Shown: positions 24,450 to 33,475, counted from the stretch's first letter. The stretch is DNA of 64,000 nucleotides from Streptomyces acidiscabies (GCF_020010905.1 NZ_JAGJBY010000002.1:186001-250000); one strand, 5' to 3'. Notes: generated by a model not told the origin, from the sequence alone. Program-made: numbers and translations.

Positions 24450-25390
24450 CACAGCTTCCCGAGCGTGACCTTCCACCGGGCCGTCACCTACTCCTCAAGG
24501 AGCATCTGATGACCGAGATCCGTACGGAGCCGGCGCGGGCCGGCGTGAAGTGGCGGCGGCCCGCCTTCGCCGCCGCGGCCGTGGCGACCGCCGCGGCCAT
24601 CGCGTTCACGGTCCTGCCGTCCTCCGGCCTCGGCTCCGGTTCCGGTTCCGGTTCCGGGGACGCCACGCCCTCGCCGCCCAGCAAGCAGGTCGTCGCCCTG
24701 CTGGAGGACATGGCGATGGCCGCCGAGTCGGGCACGCCGTACGGGGAGGTGCGCGACGACCAGTTCGTGTACGTCGAGAGTCGGGTGTCGTACTTCAGCG
24801 CCAGCGACGGCAAGATCACCGTCCCTCCGCTGCACCGGCAGGAGATCTGGACGTCGGTGGACGGCCTGCACACCGGGCTGAAGCGCGAGGCGGGGGAGAA
24901 GCCGATGGACCTCCCGCCGGACGTGAGGCCGGGCGGCCCCGGCTGGGAGGCGTCCGCCTTCTACAACCACCTCAAGACCCTCCCCGTCACCGCCGACCGG
25001 ATGTGGGACTACCTCTACGAGACCGCGCCGAAGTACAGCGAACAGGAGACCTACCAGGCGATGTTCGTGCTGGCCGGCGACCTGCTGGTCAACTCGGTCA
25101 TGCCGCCGGAACAGGGCGCCGCGCTCTTCAGGGCCGTCGCCCGTATCCCCGGCGTAACTCTCGCGGGGGACGCCGTCGACGCGGCGGGCCGCCCTGGGGT
25201 CGGCGTCTCCCGCAAGGACCCCGACAACCCCACCCGGGACGAGTGGATCTTCGACCTCAGGACCCACGCGTTCCTGGGTGAACGCAGCGTCGCCACCTCC
25301 GGCCACTCCGGCGTGAAGAAGGGAACCGTCACGAGCAACACGGCCGTCCTGCGCCGCGCGATCGTCGACAAGCCCGGCCAACGCCCCTGA
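24446..25390 (+). CDS. CU044_5270-family protein, partner of the ECF sigma factor
   Basis: This 314-aa protein has the conserved N-terminal motif DLPPGRHLLLKEHLMTEI, one transmembrane helix (about 36-55, FAAAAVATAAAIAFTVLP), a short Gly/Ser linker and an extracellular domain (VVALLEDMAMAAE ... REDEWIFDLRTHAFLGERSV-like). The cytoplasmic start is kept because this motif is part of the family; an internal ATG at 24509 with AAGGAG upstream could give a shorter form. Overlap with the sigma gene implies equal expression. The likely role is anti-sigma or signal reception across the membrane, inferred from context. Confidence 0.85.
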   Translation: MTQLPERDLPPGRHLLLKEHLMTEIRTEPARAGVKWRRPAFAAAAVATAAAIAFTVLPSSGLGSGSGSGSGDATPSPPSKQVVALLEDMAMAAESGTPYGEVRDDQFVYVESRVSYFSASDGKITVPPLHRQEIWTSVDGLHTGLKREAGEKPMDLPPDVRPGGPGWEASAFYNHLKTLPVTADRMWDYLYETAPKYSEQETYQAMFVLAGDLLVNSVMPPEQGAALFRAVARIPGVTLAGDAVDAAGRPGVGVSRKDPDNPTRDEWIFDLRTHAFLGERSVATSGHSGVKKGTVTSNTAVLRRAIVDKPGQRP

Positions 25391-25393
25391 CCC

Positions 25394-26926
25394 CTACGAC
25401 GGCGGCAGGCACTCCCTGGCCGGTGGTCTCCCCTCCGGCCAGGCGATCCGGACGAACCTGTTGCCGCCCCCGGCCGTCAGTTCCACGATCGGTACGGCCT
25501 TGTCGTACGGGTTCCCGTGTGCGTCGAGGCAGATCCAGCCGCTGGCGCCGCTCACCCGCAACGAGCCTTTCACCTGGGGCCATTGGAGGCCGACGTCCGT
25601 CAAGGGCGGGACTGTGCCGCCCTCCGGTGTGGCCTCGCGGACGCCCTTCACCGCGAGGGTCATCGCGTCGTAGCCGATGATCAACTGGCCGTCGTCGAGG
25701 GCGACTTCGCCGATCGGGCCGACGGGGGCGCGCTCGGCGCGGGTGATCAGGTCGGTGAGGGTCTTCATGTCGGTGGCCGAACCACCCGGCGTTGAAGGGG
25801 GAGTTGAGGTCCACGCGTCGGGGTGGGCGAGAGCCGAGTAGCGGACGGAGAGGTTGCGGGACAGGGCCCTGCGGTCGAGCCCCTTGTCGCCCTCCAGGTA
25901 GGACCCCTCGTCGCCGGTGAGGACCGTGAACCTGCGGTCCTGGCACCCCCGTCCCCCCAACGCGTTGATGAACTGCCGGAGTTGGATGTGCCGCCCGGCG
26001 AACAGGATCGTGTCGGTGCCGGGGGACGTGTCGCAGACGAGGTGGGTGATCTGCCGGAAGGTGTTCGCGGTGGTGCCCTCCTGGCTCCGGTCGGCGGGCG
26101 GCGTGAAGGGCTGGGGTTCGTAGGGCGAGCCCTTGATGAGCGCGGCGAACGAGTTCTGGAGGGTCCGGGTGTACGGGTCACCCGGCTTGTCGTAGACGAG
26201 GATCGCCTTCCCGGCCCCGACCTTCGCGAAGGAGGCCAGCGCGCGGGCCTCGTCCGTGTTGGTCGGCGAGACCCGCGCGAGCCCGGGGAAGGGGTCGCGC
26301 CCGCCCTGCCCGTTGGCGAGGTTGTCGGCGGTGATGGACGCGCCGACGACGGGGATGCCGCGCCGGGTCAGCTCGGCGACGGCGGCCTTGTTCGCGTCGG
26401 TGCTGGTACCGACCCCGGTGACGGCCCGCAGCCGGTCCCCGGACTCGGTCATCGCGGCCAGCCGGTCCACCATCGGCTCCCAATGCTCGCTGGTGGCACC
26501 GGGGTTGGCGAGCACCAGCCGGATCGCCGGAGTCTGCCCGTTGGCGGCGTGGTTGGCCTGCCACTGCGCCAAGTAGGCGCCCTGCAACTCGTGCTGGACG
26601 TCTTGCAGCGTGGACGGCGCGCTCGCGGAGAACGGCAGCATCAGCGCGACGGTGACGTACGAACCCTCCTTGAGGCGCTCGTTCTCCGCCGCGATCGCCC
26701 GTACGGAGTCCCGGAGTTGGGGCTTGCCGAAGTCGTACGCCGACGCCGTCACCCCGACGCACTCGGAGCTGCCCGCCGGCCGGGAGATCCCCGGCGCGCA
26801 GGAGCGGTTCTCCGACAGCAGCACCCGCGTACCGATCACGATCCCGGCCACCAGCGCGGCCGAGACCAGGATCGCGGCGTACCGGTAGAGCCGGATCTGC
26901 CAGACCTCGCGCAGCCACCGCACCAT
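25394..26926 (-). CDS. Membrane-anchored type I solute-binding-protein-like sensor
   Basis: This 510-aa protein begins with a 13-residue basic cytoplasmic end (MVRWLREVWQIRLY) and one uncleaved helix (RYAAILVSAALVAGIVIGTRVLL). The rest is an extracellular type I periplasmic-binding fold of the Leu/Ile/Val kind (VTVALMLPFSASAP, ADANKAAV-type NKAAVAELTRRGIPVVG, GKAILVYDKPGDPYTRTLQNSF, TILFAGRHIQLRQFI). There is no lipobox and no ABC permease or ATPase nearby. Its start overlaps the NTPase stop as TGATG, so the two are made together. Annotation pipelines would call it an ABC substrate-binding protein; I infer a receptor role paired with the NTPase. Confidence 0.8.
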   Translation of the reverse strand: MVRWLREVWQIRLYRYAAILVSAALVAGIVIGTRVLLSENRSCAPGISRPAGSSECVGVTASAYDFGKPQLRDSVRAIAAENERLKEGSYVTVALMLPFSASAPSTLQDVQHELQGAYLAQWQANHAANGQTPAIRLVLANPGATSEHWEPMVDRLAAMTESGDRLRAVTGVGTSTDANKAAVAELTRRGIPVVGASITADNLANGQGGRDPFPGLARVSPTNTDEARALASFAKVGAGKAILVYDKPGDPYTRTLQNSFAALIKGSPYEPQPFTPPADRSQEGTTANTFRQITHLVCDTSPGTDTILFAGRHIQLRQFINALGGRGCQDRRFTVLTGDEGSYLEGDKGLDRRALSRNLSVRYSALAHPDAWTSTPPSTPGGSATDMKTLTDLITRAERAPVGPIGEVALDDGQLIIGYDAMTLAVKGVREATPEGGTVPPLTDVGLQWPQVKGSLRVSGASGWICLDAHGNPYDKAVPIVELTAGGGNRFVRIAWPEGRPPARECLPPS

Positions 26927-29043
26927 CAGACGTCCCCCTCGTCCTCGTCGTCGTCCTCGTCCGGAAGGCTCAACGGCCGCCCGGCCAGCGCGTCCGCGGG
27001 CCACGCCCGGGACGTCGCGAAGAGCAGCGCGCCCCCGGCGGGGCGCAGGTCGGAGAGCTGTTCCAGTTCGAACCTGAGCCGGTCGCAGACGCGCGGGTCG
27101 GGCAGCACGAGCGGATCGCTCACCTGCCACACCGCGTGCAGCAGCCGCCGTACCCGCAGGTGCAACCCGGCGTTCTCCGGGGGCAGTTGACCGACCGTGT
27201 CCCGGCGGCCCAGCGCGATCGCCACCCGCTGGTCCTCGGGCCCGAAGCGGGGTGCCGAGGCCACGAACCGCAGGGTGTCCAGCCAGGCGCGGACCGGCAA
27301 CACGGCGAAGCCGTCCCGGAGTTCGGCGACCGCGCCGTCCGTGTCGCCGAGGGCGAGCTCGTGGTGGAGCCGGTAGACGGCGTGGTCGGTGGCGTAGTGC
27401 CGGATCAACACCTCATGCACGTCACGCCACTTGGTGAGCTGATGCAGCCGGAGCAGCAGCAGCGTACGGACGAACCGGTCGCCGACGAAGTGCCCCGGCT
27501 CCTGCGCGACCCCCTCCGCGAGGAGCCGCGCGCGCAGGGTCCGTACGCCGGACGAGCCGAAGTCGTCCGGGAGCCCGGCGGCGGCGAGCGCCACGGCGGA
27601 GTCGTGGTCGTGGGCTGCGGCGAGGACGGTCAGCTCGTCGAGGCGGTCGGCGGGGACGAGGCGGCGCAGGAGTTCGCCGTACGCGGGGAGGGGGTCCTCG
27701 TCGTTCAGGTGGACGGGCTCGGTGAGCAGGCTCGTCAACGAGCCCGCGTGGTCCGGGTGTTGGCGGGCGGCGGTCGCCGTGAGGACGATGCCGAGGGGGT
27801 TTCCGCCGGTCAAGCGGTGGGCGGCGTGGGGGAGTTGGGGCGGGTAGGGGAAGTCGTCGCAGACGGCGCCGACGATGTGGAGGGTGTCGTCGGGGGAGAG
27901 CGGAGGGAGCGGCACGGCGAGCGCCCCTGCCGCGAGCGCCCCTCCGAGCGTCCCCCCGCCGAGTGTCCCGGTCGACGGCGCCCCACCTCCCGGCGCCCCG
28001 ACCGCTCCCACCCCCGCCGCCCCCGACACCCGTGCCACTTCGGCCAGTTCACGCCGTACCGCCCCCGCAGGCACCCCCCTCCCGCGCACGGTCGCGACGA
28101 ACACCGCCGGATCGGCGACCCCCTCCGCGCGGTCCCGCAGCACCGCGTCCAGCAGCCCGGGTCCCGCAGCCCCACCCGCGTTGTCGAGCAGCACCACCGG
28201 CCGCCCGATCCGCGTCAGATGCGACCCGATCCCGCTGTACCCCTCCGCGAGATCCGCCAACAGGGCCCGCACCAGCCACCGTTCGGCGTGTTCGCGCGAG
28301 GCCCCGCCCGCTCTGAAGTTCCCGGACAGGAGCAGCAGCCCCCGCTGGGCGTTGCCGCCCGCGTTCGGGTACGCCCGGTACCAGGTCGACGGGCGCTGCT
28401 CCTTGCGGGAGGTCACCCCCTCCGACAGCGCCTCCAGCGTCGCCTCGACGGCGGCGGCGAGGTACGGCCCCTGCCCGGTCGCGGCGGCGATCACCTTCGC
28501 GGCGACCCGCGAGGCCCAACGCCCGGCCAGCGAAAGGCGGGAGCGGTGCTCGTTGAGCAGGAGGATGCGGGTCAGTTCGCGCCGGATGCGCTCGGAGTCG
28601 GAGCCGCCGCTCCACTCGCCGGCCCGCACCGCGACCAGCCCCGCCGTGAGCCTCGGGAACGTCAACTGGCCTGCCGCGCGCACCGGTTCGGTGAGCTGCT
28701 CGGCGATCACCAGCAGGGCCTGCCAGAGAGGGGACCAGGACTCGGTGCTCTCCTCGTGCGGGGGCGCCGCGAACTGGGCGTCCTCGCAGTCGACGCGGGC
28801 GAGCGGGGTGCGCTTGCGCGGTTCCCCCTTGCGGGTGCGCTCGGTGTACGACGCCTCGACCTCGTCCAGGACGGCCGTCTTGCCGAGTCCGCGCCCGCCC
28901 GTCAGCACCAACACCGGCTGGACGCCCGGGTATTCGGACTTGACGGTGAGGTGTTCGTCCGGCCGCAGCCCGATCAGCCGGGGCAGCAGCCCCGGCGGCT
29001 GTGCCTCGAACAGGGCACCCCGGCCATGCAGTTGTCCGTGCAC
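26926..29043 (-). CDS. P-loop NTPase (STAND-like), coupled to the anchored binding protein
   Basis: This protein of about 705 aa has a Walker A motif GGRGLGKT (about 49-56) after a hydrophobic strand (VQPVLVLTG) and a probable Walker B at GRPVVLLDNAGG. After a Gly/Ala/Pro linker (about 340-385) come helical segments typical of STAND ATPases (LSPDDTLHIVGAVCDDF, HRLTGGNPLGIVLTATA, a winged-helix-like LAAAHDHDSAVALAAAGLP) and a helical C-terminal part ending in an acidic tail (DEDDDEDEGDV). No membrane helix is present. The start is uncertain: GTG 29043 lies 4 nt after GGGGAGG, and GTG 29046 is too close to it. The gene is preceded by a strong terminator. The function is unknown. Confidence 0.75.
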   Translation of the reverse strand: MHGQLHGRGALFEAQPPGLLPRLIGLRPDEHLTVKSEYPGVQPVLVLTGGRGLGKTAVLDEVEASYTERTRKGEPRKRTPLARVDCEDAQFAAPPHEESTESWSPLWQALLVIAEQLTEPVRAAGQLTFPRLTAGLVAVRAGEWSGGSDSERIRRELTRILLLNEHRSRLSLAGRWASRVAAKVIAAATGQGPYLAAAVEATLEALSEGVTSRKEQRPSTWYRAYPNAGGNAQRGLLLLSGNFRAGGASREHAERWLVRALLADLAEGYSGIGSHLTRIGRPVVLLDNAGGAAGPGLLDAVLRDRAEGVADPAVFVATVRGRGVPAGAVRRELAEVARVSGAAGVGAVGAPGGGAPSTGTLGGGTLGGALAAGALAVPLPPLSPDDTLHIVGAVCDDFPYPPQLPHAAHRLTGGNPLGIVLTATAARQHPDHAGSLTSLLTEPVHLNDEDPLPAYGELLRRLVPADRLDELTVLAAAHDHDSAVALAAAGLPDDFGSSGVRTLRARLLAEGVAQEPGHFVGDRFVRTLLLLRLHQLTKWRDVHEVLIRHYATDHAVYRLHHELALGDTDGAVAELRDGFAVLPVRAWLDTLRFVASAPRFGPEDQRVAIALGRRDTVGQLPPENAGLHLRVRRLLHAVWQVSDPLVLPDPRVCDRLRFELEQLSDLRPAGGALLFATSRAWPADALAGRPLSLPDEDDDEDEGDV

Positions 29044-29191
29044 CACGCCTCCCCCCAGAGCGGTGGTCCTGCACGCAAGGGTAAAGACGGAAGAGAGGTA
29101 CGGAACAGACGGTGGCGTACAACAACCGTGAAACGGTCTGTCCCACCAGCCCGTCGCGCCCCAAAGGCCCCTGCCCACCGGTCCGTTGGGC

Positions 29192-29238
29192 ACCAGAAAG
29201 CCCCGGGCCCGCCCAAATGGACGGACCCGGGGCTCTGG
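29192..29238 (-). terminator. Terminator after katG
   Basis: CCAGA-AAGCCCCGGG (29192-29206) pairs with CCCGGGGCT-CTGG (29226-29238) across about 20 bases. It lies 14 bp after the katG stop and separates it from the NTPase promoter region. Confidence 0.75.
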
Positions 29239-29251
29239 TGGCGCTAGATGC

Positions 29252-31447
29252 TTAGCGCAGGTCGAAGCGGTCCAGCTCGGCGACCTTCACCCACGCGGCG
29301 ACGAAGTCCTTGACGAACTTCTCCTTCGCGTCGTCGCTCGCGTACACCTCGGCCAGCGCACGCAGCTCGGAGTTGGAGCCGAAGACCAGGTCGGCGCGGG
29401 TGCCGGTCCACTTGACCTCGCCGTCGACGCGGCCCTCGAACGCGGTCTGGGAGGCGTCGGTGCCCTTCCAGGCCGTCCCCAGGTCGAGCAGGTTGACGAA
29501 GAAGTCGTTCGACAGGACGCCCGGGTTGTCCGTGAGGACGCCGGCCTTGGTCTCGCCGTGCGAGACGCCCAGCGCGCGCAACCCGCCGACCAGGACGGTC
29601 AGTTCGGGGGCGCTCAGGGTGAGCAGGTTCGCGCGGTCCAGGAGCAGGTACTCGGCGGGGAGGCGGTTGGCCTTGCCGTAGTAGTTGCGGAAACCGTCGG
29701 CGCCCGGCTCCAGCGCCGCGAACGACTCGGCGTCCGTGTGCTCGTCGCCCGCGTCGACACGGCCCGGGGTGAACGGCACCTCGACGTCGTACCCGCCGTC
29801 CTTGGCGGCCTTCTCGACCGCGGCGACGCCGCCGAGGACGATCAGGTCGGCGATCGAGACCTTCTTCGCGCCCTGCGCGTCGAAGTCGGCCTTCACGCCC
29901 TCCAGGACCCGCAGGACCTGGGCGAGCTGCTCGGGCTCGTTCGCTTCCCAACTGCGCTGCGGCTCAAGGCGGATACGGGCGCCGTTGGCACCACCGCGCT
30001 TGTCGCTGCCGCGGAACGTGGACGCGGACGCCCAGGCCACGGAGGCGAGTTGAGCGACCGTCAGGTCCGAGGCGAGGATCTTCGCCTTGAGCGCGGTGAC
30101 GTCGGCGGCGTCGATCGCCTCGCCCTCGGCGGCCGGCAGCGGGTCCTGCCAGATCAGCGTCTCGGCGGGGACCTCCGGGCCCAAGTGCAGGGACTTCGGG
30201 CCGAGGTCACGGTGCGTCAGCTTGTACCAGGCGCGGGCGAACGCGTCCGCGAACTGGTCCGGGTTCTCCAGGAAGCGGCGGGAGATCGGCCCGTACACCG
30301 GGTCGAAGCGCAGCGCCAGGTCCGACGTCAGCATGTTCGGCGCGATCTTCTTGTTCGGGTCGTGCGCCGAGGGGACCGTGCCCTCGCCCGCGCCGCCCTT
30401 CGGCTTCCACTGCTTGGCGCCGGCCGGGGACTCGGTCAGCTCCCACTCGAAGCTGAAGAGGTTCCAGAAGAAATTGTTCGACCACTTGGTCGGCGTGGAG
30501 GTCCAAGTGACCTCCAGGCCCGAGGAGATGGTGTCCGCGCCGTGGCCGGTGCCGTAGCTGTTCTTCCAGCCGAGGCCCTGCTCGTCCATCGGCGCGCCCT
30601 CGGGGTCGGGGCCGACGTTCGGACCGTCGGGGGCCGCGCCGTGGGTCTTGCCGAAGGTGTGGCCACCGGCGATGAGGGCGACGGTCTCCTCGTCGTCCAT
30701 CGCCATCCGGCGGAACGTCTCACGGATGTCGCGGGCCGAGGCCAGCGGGTCCGGATTGCCGTTCGGGCCCTCGGGGTTGACGTAGATGAGGCCCATCTGC
30801 ACGGCGCCCAGGGGCTGTTCGAGCTCGCGGTCGCCGGTGTAGCGCTGGTCGTCGAGCCAGGTGGTCTCGGGACCCCAGTACACGTCCTCCTCGGACTCCC
30901 AGACGTCCTCGCGGCCACCGGAGAAGCCGAACGTCGTGAAGCCCATCGACTCCAGGGCGACGTTGCCGGCGAGGATCATCAGGTCGGCCCAGGACAGGCT
31001 CTGGCCGTACTTCTTCTTCACCGGCCACAGCAGGCGGCGGGCCTTGTCCAGGTTGACGTTGTCCGGCCAGGAGTTGAGCGGCGCGAAGCGCTGCTGGCCG
31101 GCGCCGGCGCCGCCGCGGCCGTCGCTGATGCGGTAGGTGCCGGCCGAGTGCCAGGCCATCCGGATCATGAACGGGCCGTAGTGGCCGAAGTCCGCGGGCC
31201 ACCAGTCCTTCGAGTCGGTCAGGACCGCCTCGATGTCCCGCTTCACGGCGGGCAGGTCCAGGGCCTCGAACGCCGCGGCGTAGTCGAACTCCTCACCGAG
31301 CGGGTTCGCGACGGCGGGGTTCTTGGCGAGGATCTTCAGGTTGAGCCGGTCCGGCCACCACTGACGGTTCCCGCCGCCCTGCGTGGGGTGAGCGGCACGG
31401 CCGCCGTGTGCCACGGGGCACTTTGCTTCTTCGGCGTTCTCGGACAT
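29252..31447 (-). CDS. katG: Catalase-peroxidase KatG
   Basis: This 731-aa heme enzyme degrades hydrogen peroxide by catalase and peroxidase activity. Distal-site residues are seen in MIRMAWHSAGTYR (R96, W99, H100), and the proximal heme ligand is H263 (GGHTFGKTHGA). The Trp-Tyr-Met adduct needed for catalase activity is intact: W99, Y222 (IYVNPEGPNG) and M248 (RRMAM), at the spacing of characterised enzymes. Both halves of the duplicated peroxidase fold are full length. It follows furA by 36 bp and ends at a strong terminator. FurA repression relieved by peroxide is the usual control. Confidence 0.97.
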   Translation of the reverse strand: MSENAEEAKCPVAHGGRAAHPTQGGGNRQWWPDRLNLKILAKNPAVANPLGEEFDYAAAFEALDLPAVKRDIEAVLTDSKDWWPADFGHYGPFMIRMAWHSAGTYRISDGRGGAGAGQQRFAPLNSWPDNVNLDKARRLLWPVKKKYGQSLSWADLMILAGNVALESMGFTTFGFSGGREDVWESEEDVYWGPETTWLDDQRYTGDRELEQPLGAVQMGLIYVNPEGPNGNPDPLASARDIRETFRRMAMDDEETVALIAGGHTFGKTHGAAPDGPNVGPDPEGAPMDEQGLGWKNSYGTGHGADTISSGLEVTWTSTPTKWSNNFFWNLFSFEWELTESPAGAKQWKPKGGAGEGTVPSAHDPNKKIAPNMLTSDLALRFDPVYGPISRRFLENPDQFADAFARAWYKLTHRDLGPKSLHLGPEVPAETLIWQDPLPAAEGEAIDAADVTALKAKILASDLTVAQLASVAWASASTFRGSDKRGGANGARIRLEPQRSWEANEPEQLAQVLRVLEGVKADFDAQGAKKVSIADLIVLGGVAAVEKAAKDGGYDVEVPFTPGRVDAGDEHTDAESFAALEPGADGFRNYYGKANRLPAEYLLLDRANLLTLSAPELTVLVGGLRALGVSHGETKAGVLTDNPGVLSNDFFVNLLDLGTAWKGTDASQTAFEGRVDGEVKWTGTRADLVFGSNSELRALAEVYASDDAKEKFVKDFVAAWVKVAELDRFDLR

Positions 31448-31483
31448 GGGGGAATCCTTTCGAGACTGAGCGACGGTCCGCGC

Positions 31484-31924
31484 TCAGGCAGCGCTGGAGG
31501 AGGTGGAGCAGGCGGGGCACAGGCCCCAGTAGACGACCTCGGCCTCGTCGATCGCGAAGCCGTGGTCGTCCGAAGCGGTCAGACAGGGGGTATGTCCCAC
31601 CGCGCAGTCCACGTCGACGACGGTCCCACACGTCCTGCATATGAGGTGGTGGTGGTTGTCGCCGACGCGGCCCTCGAACCGGGCGGGGCTGCCCGCCGGC
31701 TCGATGCGCCGGATGAGTCCGGCCGCGGTGAGCGCGTGCAGCGCCTCGTACACGGCCTGGACGGAGACATGACCCACGCGCTCGCGCACCCCGGTGGCGA
31801 TGGCCTCGACGCCCAGGTGGTCGCCGGCGCGGACGGCGTCGAGCAGCGCGACCCGGGCGGCCGTCACCCGCAGGCCGACGGCGCGCAGCTCCTCGGCGGG
31901 GGTGGGGGGGGCGGATCCGGTCAT
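31484..31924 (-). CDS. furA: Fur-family peroxide regulator FurA (CatR-like)
   Basis: This 146-aa metalloregulator has an N-terminal winged helix (LRAVGLRVTAARVALLDAVRAGDHLGVEAIATGVRERVGHVSVQAVYEALHALTAAGL), the metal motif DNHHHLICRTCG (with H, H, C, C) and a second Cys pair near the C-terminus (LCPAC). Start ATG 31924 is chosen over the TTG nine bases upstream; the purine-poor leader may mean leaderless translation. The furA-katG order is conserved in actinomycetes, with FurA repressing both genes until peroxide oxidises it. An AT-richer stretch at 31940-31975 (TTCTTGAATCGTTCG on the coding strand) is the likely operator region. Confidence 0.92.
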   Translation of the reverse strand: MTGSAPPTPAEELRAVGLRVTAARVALLDAVRAGDHLGVEAIATGVRERVGHVSVQAVYEALHALTAAGLIRRIEPAGSPARFEGRVGDNHHHLICRTCGTVVDVDCAVGHTPCLTASDDHGFAIDEAEVVYWGLCPACSTSSSAA

Positions 31925-32034
31925 GGGCCCCAACCTACCCCGCTAAAGGCGAACGATTCAAGAAAAGGAGCTGTACAAGTTTGGTGAGGGAGGAATACCT
32001 GAGGTGTAGGGCGGTAGTACGGGAGAGTGTCCCC

Positions 32035-32486
32035 ATGGATCACACGGCGCGTGCGCGCGCATGGCTCGATACGGCGGTGGCGGAGGCCAGGACCGGGCTG
32101 CGCGAGGGCGGCATCCCGATCGGCGCCGCGCTCTACGGCCCCGACGGCACCCTCCTCGGGCGGGGCCACAACCGGCGCGTCCAGACGACGACCCCTCGAT
32201 GCACGCGGAGACCTCCGCCTTCCGCGCGGCCGGACGGCAGCGGTCGTACACGGGTACGACCATGGTGACCACCCTCTCGCCCTGCTGGTACTGCTCCGGG
32301 CTGGTGAGACAGTTCGGGATCTCGCGGGTGGTGATCGGGGAGGCGACGACGTTCTCCGGCGGCCACGAGTGGCTGGCCGAGCACGGGGTGGAGATCGTCG
32401 TGCTGGACGACCCGGAGTGCGTAACCCTGATGAGGGACTTCATCGCCGGGAACCCGGCCCTGTGGAATGAGGACATCGGTGAGTAG
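32035..32486 (+). pseudogene. Nucleoside/cytosine deaminase, interrupted by a one-base frameshift
   Basis: The first part (MDHTARARAWLDTAVAEARTGLREGGIPIGAALYGPDGTLLGRGHNRRVQ) and the second part (DDPSMHAETSAFRAAGRQ ... CWYCSGLVRQFGISRVVIGE ... NEDIGE) are in different frames and together form one cytidine-deaminase-fold protein. The zinc ligands MHAE and PCWYC are in the second part. The break lies after CAG at 32182-32184: adding one base before ACGACGACCCC restores the frame (CAG-NAC-GAC-GAC-CCC). Without it, translation runs out of frame and the zinc site is lost. It was a Fcy1-like deaminase of the kind seen in Streptomyces. It could be a true mutation or a sequencing error in a GC-rich run. 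The intact stop overlaps the next gene. Confidence 0.85.
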
Positions 32487-33450
32487 GACGACCCCTCGTA
32501 TCCCCACGATCGATCTCCACCCGTGGGTGGAGGGCGACCCCGAGACCCGCCGCGGCATCGCCCGCACGGTCGACGAAGCACTCCAGACCGCCGGATTCCT
32601 CCTGGTCACCGGCCACGGGGTCGACGCCGGGCTGCGCGCCCGGGTGCGCGCCGCGGCCCGCGAGTTCTTCCTGCTGCCGGCCGCTGCGAAGCAGCCGTAC
32701 GCCGCCGAGGTCGGCGGACGCGGCTGGCTCGCGCAGGGAGCCGAGGCCAACGGGTACGCCGAGGGTACAAAGACCCCGCCCGACCTGAAGGAGTCGCTCA
32801 CCTTCGCCAACGACGTGCCGTACGACGACCCGGTCGTCGACGCGGAGTGGTGCGCGCCCAACGTGTGGCCCCAAGAGGTGCCGGAGCTGCGGGAGTTGTG
32901 CGAGGAGTACCTGGGCCGGATGGCGGCGCTGGAGAAGGAACTCCTGCTGTTGCTGGGCGAGGCGCTCGGCCTGGAACCCGACTTCTTCAGCCGCCACATG
33001 GACCACCCGACCTACGGGTTCAACATCAACTGGTACCCCGGCACCGACGTCGTCGGCGCCCCTCACCCCGGGCAGTTCCGCATCGGCCCGCACACCGACT
33101 TCGGCACGGTCACGATCCTCGACCGCCAGGCGGGCAAGGGCGGCCTCCAGGTCTGGACGGAGACCGGCGGCTGGGAGGACGCGCCGTACGACCCCGCCGC
33201 GTTCACCGTCAACATCGGTGACCTGATGGCCCGTTGGACCGGCGACCGCTGGCGCTCCGGCCGCCACCGAGTCCTCCCGCCCCCCTCCGAAGCGCCCAGC
33301 GAGGAGCTGATGTCCCTCGTCTACTTCGGCGAGTGCACACCGGGGACACGGGTGGAGTCGGTACCGGCGCCGGTGGGGAGGGTGGCGTACGAACCGGTCG
33401 ACTCGCACGGGTACTTGAGGGAGAAGCTGGACTCGATCACGGTGAAGTGA
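32479..33450 (+). CDS. 2-oxoglutarate/Fe(II) oxygenase (isopenicillin N synthase family)
   Basis: This 323-aa enzyme has an N-terminal DIOX_N segment (IPTIDLHPWVEGDPETRRGIARTVDEALQTAGFLLVTGHGV) and the iron site HTDFGT (His, Asp) with a second His in GRHRVL about 60 residues later. GFNINWYPGTD and FRIGPHTDFGTVTILDRQ are typical of the family. The annotated start is GTG 32479; an in-frame ATG at 32467 would add four residues. It overlaps the end of the deaminase gene, so both are probably in one unit, and a link to pyrimidine or nucleoside metabolism is possible. The substrate is unknown. Confidence 0.88.
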   Translation: MSRTTPRIPTIDLHPWVEGDPETRRGIARTVDEALQTAGFLLVTGHGVDAGLRARVRAAAREFFLLPAAAKQPYAAEVGGRGWLAQGAEANGYAEGTKTPPDLKESLTFANDVPYDDPVVDAEWCAPNVWPQEVPELRELCEEYLGRMAALEKELLLLLGEALGLEPDFFSRHMDHPTYGFNINWYPGTDVVGAPHPGQFRIGPHTDFGTVTILDRQAGKGGLQVWTETGGWEDAPYDPAAFTVNIGDLMARWTGDRWRSGRHRVLPPPSEAPSEELMSLVYFGECTPGTRVESVPAPVGRVAYEPVDSHGYLREKLDSITVK

Positions 33451-33475
33451 GCGCAGCCCCTGCCGGGCTCACTTC
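33444..33475. terminator. Bidirectional terminator spanning two convergent stop codons
   Basis: GAAGTGAGC (33444-33452) pairs with GCTCACTTC (33467-33475). The left arm contains the oxygenase stop codon and the right arm the stop codon of the convergent hypothetical gene. One hairpin therefore serves both genes. Confidence 0.7.

Noticed and set aside
25394..26926. ABC transporter operon
   Set aside because: No permease or ABC ATPase gene is adjacent, and the binding protein is anchored by an uncleaved helix; the neighbouring NTPase is not an ABC-type ATPase (no LSGGQ signature).
26927..27130. 68-residue N-terminal extension of the anchored binding protein
   Set aside because: It would overlap the NTPase gene and has no coding signal; ATG 26926 sits at a normal TGATG coupling.
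32061..32486. Deaminase gene starting at 32061 as a separate protein
   Set aside because: Its first 45 residues are Arg/Pro-rich noise; the true N-terminal half lies in another frame, so a frameshift explains both parts better.
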